NCBI GenBank assembly: GCA_964411505.1 | Contig: CAYPLH010000090.1 | Location: 1 to 11,636, forward strand | Origin: CAYPLH01 sp964411505 | GTDB taxonomy: Bacteria; Bacillota; Clostridia; CAYPLH01; DUMO01 | Direction of reading: 5' to 3' | DNA: 11,636 nucleotides | Shown: positions 6,386 through 11,636 of the stretch, one piece after another | Numbering within the stretch: position 1 is the stretch's first letter | Layout: each line of letters opens with the position of its first letter | Notes under the pieces: model-generated | Databases searched by the model: none | What the model was told of the DNA's origin: nothing | What the model saw: the letters and a program-made list of their open reading frames with translations, nothing else | Program-made: the position numbers and the translations under genes

Positions 6386-7600
6386 TTGGATATTATAAGC
6401 AAGCTTCAGATTTATAAGGAAAACCGCAAAACACAAAAGCCTGATGAGCCTAATTTAAAGCGTGATGTTTCCCAAAAGCTTGGAGGAACATTATGTTCTA
6501 ATATAGAGGGCAGCTGCTGCGTAATTGAAAATGTGTTTCCTTTAAGTTACCTTCATGGAGGATACCGGCTTGGAGATATTCTTGAAGTAGATAATGCATT
6601 GCTTAACCATTTAAACCCTGAAGCTTCAAATAAGGGCATTGAAAAGTTCCTATTCGTTGATACCGAGACTACAGGACTAGGCGGTGCAGGCACAGTTGCA
6701 TTTCTTATTGGCGTAGGTTTTTTTAATAAAGGTTCTTTTGTGCTGCGGCAATACTTCATGCGTGATTACGACGATGAACCCTCCGTTCTTGAAGAGCTGA
6801 ACACACTTTTTAAGAATTTTTGTGGGTTGGTATCGTTTAACGGAAAGGCATTTGACTGGAATCTTATTGAGTCAAGGTTTATATTTAACAGAATGAAACC
6901 CATTATGAAAAGTCCCATACATCTTGATCTTTTATATCCATCTCGCAGAATATGGAAGCTGAAGCTGGAAAGCTGCAGACTGACTTCGCTAGAGGAAAAT
7001 ATACTGGGTGAATACAGAGTAAATGATATTCCGGGGGAGCTGATACCTTCTGTTTATTTCAAGTTTCTTGAAAGTGGTGATACCACGGATATAAAAAGGG
7101 TAATAAGCCATAACCGGTCAGATATTATTTCCATGATTTCCTTGCTTGTAAGAATACTTTCGATAGTGGATAACCCCATGGAAGAAACGGACGGTTCTTA
7201 TGAATTGCTGGGTGCTGCAAGGATTTTTGAAGCATGTGAAGAGAAGGAAATGGTTGTACGGTGCTATGAAGAATGTATGAAAAATGATAAAGGATTTTTG
7301 GGTGAGACCGCAGCTAAAAAGCTTGGAAGTATGTATAAACGAAATAGGGATTATAATAGTGCAATACAATGCTGGGAATTTATATTGGAAAATAAAAGTG
7401 CATATCATATACCGCCACTTATTGAGCTTGCCAAATATTATGAGCATAAAGCAAGAGATTATGGTAAAGCTTTGGATTTGACTCAAAAAGCCCTTGATAT
7501 ATGCCTTAAAAGAGGATATATAAATAATGCTGTTATCATGGAACTTAGAAAAAGGATGTCAAGACTTATGGGGAAAATAGAAAGAGCAAAGAATGCATAA
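6386..7600 (+). CDS. mrfB: MrfB (YprB-type) DnaQ-like exonuclease with TPR tail
   Basis: A 404-residue protein with an RNase H-fold exonuclease domain at about 85-255 and helical TPR-like repeats at about 268-395. The DEDD acidic residues are visible: D92 and E94 in VDTETTG, D157 in NGKAFDW, and H242/D246 in SHNRSDI (motif III, spaced H-x3-D). In B. subtilis this family is the metal-dependent nuclease partner of MrfA in mitomycin-C repair; the order mrfA-mrfB is the same here. The start is TTG at 6386, with a purine-rich site (GGAAGGA, 6371-6377) eight bases upstream; an ATG at 6366 is out of frame and stops quickly. TPRs probably mediate protein contacts. No truncation or lost catalytic residue is seen. 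Confidence 0.87.
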   Translation: MDIISKLQIYKENRKTQKPDEPNLKRDVSQKLGGTLCSNIEGSCCVIENVFPLSYLHGGYRLGDILEVDNALLNHLNPEASNKGIEKFLFVDTETTGLGGAGTVAFLIGVGFFNKGSFVLRQYFMRDYDDEPSVLEELNTLFKNFCGLVSFNGKAFDWNLIESRFIFNRMKPIMKSPIHLDLLYPSRRIWKLKLESCRLTSLEENILGEYRVNDIPGELIPSVYFKFLESGDTTDIKRVISHNRSDIISMISLLVRILSIVDNPMEETDGSYELLGAARIFEACEEKEMVVRCYEECMKNDKGFLGETAAKKLGSMYKRNRDYNSAIQCWEFILENKSAYHIPPLIELAKYYEHKARDYGKALDLTQKALDICLKRGYINNAVIMELRKRMSRLMGKIERAKNA

Positions 7601-7787
7601 GAGCAGTTGTTTTACTAAGCCTTGCTGTAAATAGCTATATTAGAGATGATTATTTATTTTCTAGGCACGAGGGACTGTTAACTGTAATTACATAGATTAT
7701 TTATCAAAAGCTCATCAAGGCTGCATGTAAAACCTGTAGAAAGGTGATCTAACACTAGGTTTTGTGGATGTTTCGTACAGGTATAAT
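7601..7787. other. Convergent intergenic gap with a weak inverted repeat
   Basis: This lies between the 3' ends of mrfB and the radical SAM gene. AAAACCT (7729-7735) and AGGTTTT (7757-7763) form a 7-bp inverted repeat with a 21-base spacer, and a shorter alternative ACCT/AGGT pairing sits inside it. With only three G-C pairs it is a poor terminator on either strand. I see no gene and no better terminator. Confidence 0.3.
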
Positions 7788-9287
7788 TCAGTTGTGTTTT
7801 ACCAGTGCTCTTATCACAATCATTCCCTTTTTATAGTAATATCTTATGCGGGACAAAAATTGTACTCTTTTGTATAACTTCAAAGCAAGCCTTACATGGC
7901 GCTCTGAACCACCTTTTTTTGCAAAGTATACAGCAAGGGGTCGTGTTACGCCAAACTGGGTCATGTAAGTAAGTGCATACCAAAAATTTGACATAAGGCT
8001 ATCATTTTTATAGCCCCAATACATATCATACTGCTCCTGTATCGAGCTATACATAATTTTTTCCAGTTGCTCACCTGACAATATATTCATATCAATTGCC
8101 ATATCCACGATATCTGTTCCGGGCAGGAAATTAAGACCATGGAGCTGTAGCTCAAAGGGTGTTTTAAGCTTTGTGCATAATTCGTAAGTCTGTTTTATAT
8201 CCTCCTCTGTTTCAAAGGGATGCTGCAGCATAAAATCATATATCACTTGGGGAACTTTGCATTCACGCAGTACACTGCTTGCGCCGATTATTTCATCCTG
8301 AGATTCCACCCGGTGAAAAATCTCTTTACGAACTCTCGGTGAACCACTTTGTATACCCATTACAACCTTATATAGACCAGCCTCAACAAGCTTGCTTATA
8401 AGGGGTTTATTTACTTTTAGCGGATGACCCCATATTTCAAAGGGCAGACCGATTTCCTTTTTATACCTTTCACTGAATTGGTCAATCCAGTCAGGGTCAT
8501 CAGAGAAAATTTCATCCCAGAAATGAATGACTTTCAAACCCTTTATTTTGGATTTTGCCTCTTTTAACTCCGATAGTACACTATTTACACTCCGAAAACG
8601 TACATAGACGCCTTTGCCTTTATAAACACGCTTCAAATTAATGGATGAACAATAGGAGCACATAAAAGGGCAGCCTCTTGATGCAGTTAATTCATAGCTT
8701 ACTGATTTTAGTTGGGGATCACCCTCGGTAATGGTGTTATTGTTAATAAAGTATTTATTGCTTCCCCCGATGTCAGGGTAACCGTACTTATCTATGTTTT
8801 CACAAAGCATTCTGATATCATTTATATAAGTAGCTTCGTTTTTTCTATATGCAAGGTTGGGTATGGAGTTTACAGGCTTATTGGCATATATTGCATGTAC
8901 AAGCTCGCTAAAAGAGTCCTCGCCTTCTCCCCTGACCACATAGTCAGCATATTCAAGACACTTTTCAGGAAATAGGGTGGGAAATACTCCGCCCCAGACA
9001 AGGGGGATTTTAAAATTAGATTTTAGCATATCATTTACTGAATATACAGTTTCAAGATAAAGGGATGCCATAACACTCATTCCGATAATTCCAGGGTTGA
9101 CATTTAATATCAGTTCCTTGAGCAAGTCAAGCTCTTTGGCGGTGACAGGCTGGGGCTTAACACTGTTAAAATCCTTAAAAAACACGACTATAGTTTCGTA
9201 TCCAGCGGTTTTTAGAGCCCGCTCAAGATATCTGACTCCCAGAGCTTTCTTGTTGTAAAAACCTATTAATAGTACCGGTCTTTCCAT
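7788..9287 (-). CDS. Cobalamin-binding-type radical SAM protein
   Basis: About 499 residues. The N-terminal part (about 4-145) has the B12-binding-like fold signature of BchE/P-methylase-type enzymes: early LGVRYLERALKTAGY, then GGVFPT and VVRGEGEDSF. I see no DxHxxG lower-ligand motif, as in other base-off members of this class. The radical SAM domain follows with CPFMCSYC, giving the 4Fe-4S ligands C206, C210 and C213. The last 100 residues are helical and basic. Reaction and substrate cannot be read from the sequence; methylation or rearrangement of a lipid, polyketide or peptide are all possible. The start is uncertain. ATG 9287 has GAGGAG unusually close upstream, while TTG 9296 would add three residues but abuts a G-run. 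No partner gene flanks it; both neighbours point in other directions. Confidence 0.85.
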   Translation of the reverse strand: MERPVLLIGFYNKKALGVRYLERALKTAGYETIVVFFKDFNSVKPQPVTAKELDLLKELILNVNPGIIGMSVMASLYLETVYSVNDMLKSNFKIPLVWGGVFPTLFPEKCLEYADYVVRGEGEDSFSELVHAIYANKPVNSIPNLAYRKNEATYINDIRMLCENIDKYGYPDIGGSNKYFINNNTITEGDPQLKSVSYELTASRGCPFMCSYCSSINLKRVYKGKGVYVRFRSVNSVLSELKEAKSKIKGLKVIHFWDEIFSDDPDWIDQFSERYKKEIGLPFEIWGHPLKVNKPLISKLVEAGLYKVVMGIQSGSPRVRKEIFHRVESQDEIIGASSVLRECKVPQVIYDFMLQHPFETEEDIKQTYELCTKLKTPFELQLHGLNFLPGTDIVDMAIDMNILSGEQLEKIMYSSIQEQYDMYWGYKNDSLMSNFWYALTYMTQFGVTRPLAVYFAKKGGSERHVRLALKLYKRVQFLSRIRYYYKKGMIVIRALVKHN

Positions 9288-9340
9288 TCTCCTCAACCCC
9301 CGAACTGCTTCACAGTAAAATTTTAGCCCCTTGAGAGTAT

Positions 9341-9369
9341 ATTTTACTATACTGAACGCTTATTTACAA
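9341..9369 (-). promoter_or_regulatory. Candidate promoter of the radical SAM gene
   Basis: On the minus strand TTGTAA (9369-9364) and TAAAAT (9346-9341) are 17 bp apart, about 55 bp before the start codon. An 8-bp inverted repeat, AGTAAAAT (9314-9321) with ATTTTACT (9341-9348), overlaps the -10 and could be an operator. Both hexamers deviate from consensus and AT-rich DNA gives such matches by chance, so the support is modest. Confidence 0.35.
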
Positions 9370-9541
9370 CTTAAATTCTCTGGATCAATCGGTATATAAA
9401 TTGTAACTTTAAATTTATCAACAACACCTTTGCAAATAGAGATAAACGCGATATATTTAAAGCAACAATAAATTGCTTGGATTTTGCTTAAAAAATCTTT
9501 ATGTCTAAAGAAAATATAGCTCTATTTAAAGAGGTGATTAC

Positions 9542-10279
9542 ATGGTTGGATATGCAGAGCTTTCAAAAATGAATACTTTTACTTTAGATGATGTTTGTAA
9601 TCTTGTAAACAATAAAAAAACAGCTTCTTCTCTCTTGTTAAGACTTTCTAAAAAGGGGTATGTAAAAAAAATCAGAAAAAATCTTTATACTTGTGTTAAC
9701 TTAGCTGATGGACAGGTTATAGCTTCAAAGTATCATATTGCTTGTGCAATAAATGAAACTACCTATATATCACATCATTCTGCTTTCGAATATATGGGCA
9801 TGTCCAATCAGGTTTTTTGCGAAATATATGTATCATCTTCAAAAAGGTTTGCTGACTTTATATTTGAAGGCATAACATATAAATATATTCCTTCAAAATT
9901 TGATTTGGGAGTAATCTATCCAAAGAACACAATGGGGATTCGGATAACTTCGTTAGAGCGTACTGTAATCGATAGTATAAAAGATTTTGAAAAAATAGGG
10001 GGACTGGAAGAACTCCTGAATTGCATAACTTCTATCCCTTTTTTGGATGAGAATCAATTAATCAAGTATTTATCTTTATATGATATGCAGTTTTTATATC
10101 AGAAAACAGGATTTATACTGGAACATTATAAAGTCCAGCTGCAAATTTCCGAAGAATTTATCAATTACTGTAAAAGTAAAATCAGGAAAAGTAGCAGGTA
10201 TTTAACGAAAGAAAGCAACAAATATAATAGTCAATGGAAATTGGTTGTTCCTGAGGATGTTTTTCAAATGCTAGAGTAG
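9542..10279 (+). CDS. abiEi: AbiEi-family antitoxin of a type IV toxin-antitoxin system
   Basis: A 245-residue protein resembling the AbiEi antitoxins of AbiE abortive-infection systems. The N-terminal 60 residues form a winged-helix-like domain (repeated hydrophobic helices, then KKGYVKKIRKNLY), used in the family to repress its own promoter. The middle holds the conserved HIACAI, YISHHSAFEY and ITSLERTVIDSI stretches. In characterised AbiE systems AbiEi counteracts the nucleotidyltransferase toxin AbiEii without a stable complex. The start ATG 9542 is backed by GAGGTG (9531-9536) five bases upstream. The frame appears complete, and its stop overlaps the ribosome binding site of abiEii, as in intact operons. 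I found no convincing promoter or operator repeat in 9370-9530, only a doubled TTGCTT and a very short stem over the ribosome binding site. The DNA is notably AT-rich. Confidence 0.85.
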   Translation: MVGYAELSKMNTFTLDDVCNLVNNKKTASSLLLRLSKKGYVKKIRKNLYTCVNLADGQVIASKYHIACAINETTYISHHSAFEYMGMSNQVFCEIYVSSSKRFADFIFEGITYKYIPSKFDLGVIYPKNTMGIRITSLERTVIDSIKDFEKIGGLEELLNCITSIPFLDENQLIKYLSLYDMQFLYQKTGFILEHYKVQLQISEEFINYCKSKIRKSSRYLTKESNKYNSQWKLVVPEDVFQMLE

Positions 10280-10286
10280 GGAGGTG
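10279..10286 (+). promoter_or_regulatory. Strong ribosome binding site fixing the abiEii start at TTG 10293
   Basis: GGGAGGTG begins on the last base of the abiEi stop codon and leaves six bases before TTG 10293. This makes TTG the likely start and suggests translational coupling of toxin to antitoxin. A GTG at 10284 lies inside this site and is not a plausible start. Confidence 0.7.
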
Positions 10287-10292
10287 TACCCC

Positions 10293-10812
10293 TTGTATAA
10301 ATATGACAAAAATTACATTTCTCAAAGAGCGACCAAATTTGGATTTGTCCGGGATACATTAGAAAAGGTGTATCGCTTGGCAGATATTTTAGAATATATA
10401 AACAATGATCCAATATTAAAGGGTAAATTAGCTTTAAAATGCGGAACTGCAATAAACTTAACAATATTCAATCTCCCAAGATTGTCTGTAGATATTGACC
10501 TTGATTATTTAGGAAATGACAGTAGAGAAGAAATGCTGCAAAACAGGATGATAATAAACACAGCTCTTGCAAAATTCATGGATCTTAACGGATACAGGCT
10601 CAGTCCCAAAACTAAAACGCCCCATAGCCTTGATTCCTGGATTTATGAGTATGTTAACTGCGGGGGCAACAAAGATATAATTAAGATAGAAATAAACTAT
10701 TCTTTGAGAGCACATATCTTATAGGTACAGGAAATGAAGATTATAACAGAGCACTTTGAAAGCGAATATAGGTTGAATTGCCTTAATGCCCTTGAGATTT
10801 TCAGTAGTAAGG
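10293..10812 (+). pseudogene. abiEii: AbiEii nucleotidyltransferase toxin, broken by a nonsense codon and 3' loss
   Basis: The frame from TTG 10293 gives 143 residues and stops at TAG 10722-10724. It holds the nucleotidyltransferase core of AbiEii toxins: CGTAINL with G51/T52 and then the acidic triad region DIDLD (D67, D69, D71). Reading on past the TAG in the same frame continues family-like sequence (ITEHF, then LNALEIFSSK) to about 10812, where it meets unrelated coding DNA and a second TAG (10815). So a single in-frame nonsense codon and a deletion have both struck the gene. Family members are usually about twice this length, so the C-terminal helical domain, which normally follows EIFxSKI, is missing. 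Toxicity is unlikely, although the catalytic aspartates remain. The alternative that the 143-residue form is a functional short protein cannot be excluded. Confidence 0.8.
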
Positions 10813-11251
10813 AATAGAGATCGGGAACCGCTATATAGAAGGATACAAGACCGGCATTTTTTTGATTAACAGTGCAAAAAGCGATGTACCCAAGGGTACT
10901 AAAGAGTGGCTAAAGCGGTATTTGCCCAAAAATGAAAGAAATATTGTTTTTACACACGTTCCTTTTGACACACAACCTATTCGTCGGTTTATAATGGATA
11001 CGGATCCAAGGAAAAACATGACCAAATATGTTCAAAGCCACGCTCCTGATTTATTTGATGAACAAATTCAACAACAGGTTGATTTTGTATTTACAGGGCA
11101 TTTGCATTTTACCGGTTTAATAAAAGAAGCCAAAACAGAGCACCATTTTATAGGTATGGGTATCACACCGGTAAATCATAATAAAGGGTATACTGCTAGA
11201 TGTTATATGGTAAATATAGATGACAAGATTGAGTATAGAGTAGTAGAATAA
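10811..11251 (+). pseudogene. C-terminal part of a calcineurin-like metallophosphoesterase
   Basis: A frame open from 10811 to the TAA at 11249-11251 encodes about 146 residues of a metallophosphoesterase tail. VFTHVPF (histidine at 10955-10957) and GHLH (11096-11107) are the last two metal-ligand motifs of the family. The first motifs (DxH, GDxxD, GNHD) are missing, so the protein could not form the di-metal site. Family-like sequence (NRYIEGYKTGIFLINSAKS) already starts right after the abiEii remnant, showing that the two are joined at about 10811 by a deletion. The TTG at 10862 is only the first start-like codon inside the fragment, and I see no ribosome binding site for it. Confidence 0.75.
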
Positions 11252-11636
11252 GAGTTTGCATTTGATATGGTGCATCCGGGAAACAAGCGAACAGTTAAGC
11301 TCGTATAGAGCTACCATGTCTTTCTACTATAATGACGAGACCCTTTAATAATAGCTATTAAATTGCCTTTAATGGAAGCTGCCCCTTTTTATAATAATAA
11401 CAAAGGCGACTTATAGGCTTTACCATTATGCAAATCTTTACAACAGGTCGCACCATCTTATATTTATATACCATAAATCGAGATAATAGTACTATCCAAT
11501 GGTGGAAAAATTTAGCTTGTTTTTATATAATAAGTAGTTTACAATCTATAGTATAATCAAATATTCGATGGATTTTTGGGGGGCTAGTAACAGTCGAAAG
11601 TTTTTTATAAAAATTTGTAAAATAATATAAATATTT
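11252..11636. other. AT-rich tail without a recognisable gene
   Basis: No frame with recognisable protein features is present on either strand. Small structures only: AGCTC/GAGCT around a 5-nt loop (11298-11312) and the perfect 12-bp palindrome TAATAGCTATTA (11349-11360). TATAAT at 11552-11557 lacks a matching -35 at proper spacing. Nothing here supports a confident RNA gene or promoter. Confidence 0.4.

Noticed and set aside
7118..7486. 122-codon open frame on the minus strand
   Set aside because: It lies wholly inside mrfB, has no recognisable domain, and its cysteine- and phenylalanine-rich composition is typical of an antisense shadow.
8712..8975. 87-codon plus-strand frame
   Set aside because: It is antisense to the well-supported radical SAM gene and shows no family features.
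10862..11251. A complete small gene starting at TTG 10862
   Set aside because: Phosphoesterase-like sequence extends upstream in frame to about 10811, there is no ribosome binding site, and essential N-terminal motifs are missing.
11298..11312. AGCTC/GAGCT hairpin as a terminator of the phosphoesterase remnant
   Set aside because: The stem is only 5 bp and no T tract follows.
1..11636. CRISPR array, tRNA, rRNA or riboswitch
   Set aside because: I saw no regularly spaced repeats, no tRNA-like cloverleaf and no known riboswitch core on reading both strands.

Overview
The window looks like an accessory stretch of a low-GC Gram-positive genome, most likely a member of the Clostridia. The grounds are AT-rich DNA, strong GGAGG-type ribosome binding sites, TTG starts, an mrfAB (yprAB) pair of the Bacillota type, and an AbiE system and cobalamin-type radical SAM protein typical of such genomes. 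There are no rRNA or tRNA genes and no CRISPR array. Much of the window is a patchwork of mobile-element and decayed accessory DNA around one well-preserved DNA-repair operon.

Layout: (1) 1-450 is the right end of an IS200/IS605-type element: the last 93 codons of a TnpB nuclease and its structured right end, which should hold the omega-RNA scaffold. (2) 460-1686 (+) and 1743-3044 (-) are two convergent AAA ATPases with C-terminal DUF4143 nuclease-like domains, from clearly different subfamilies. The IS right end sits about 10 bp before the start codon of the first. The second has a readable sigma-A promoter whose -35 lies inside a perfect 12-bp inverted repeat. (3) 3312-3846 is a relic of ABC-2 transporter operons: an open frame joining a permease N-terminus to an ATPase C-terminus, then a 7-codon stub of the next permease. 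(4) 4086-7600 is an intact two-gene operon, mrfA (helicase) and mrfB (DnaQ-like exonuclease with a TPR tail), known in Bacillus subtilis for excision repair of mitomycin-C damage. (5) 7788-9287 (-) is a cobalamin-binding-type radical SAM protein, convergent to mrfB, with no visible partner. (6) 9542-11251 is a broken AbiE-type toxin-antitoxin locus: an intact AbiEi antitoxin, an AbiEii toxin with an in-frame nonsense codon whose 3' part is lost, and directly abutting it the C-terminal half of a calcineurin-like phosphoesterase. (7) 11252-11636 is AT-rich with no recognisable gene.

Only mrfA and mrfB clearly work together. The most notable observations are the IS end and its would-be TnpB guide placed on an ATPase start codon, the palindromic operator on the second ATPase promoter, the ABC chimera whose domain order cannot come from one deletion in one operon, and the AbiE locus that kept its antitoxin while its toxin was destroyed. 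All identifications come from reading motifs and family resemblance by eye; no database search was run.
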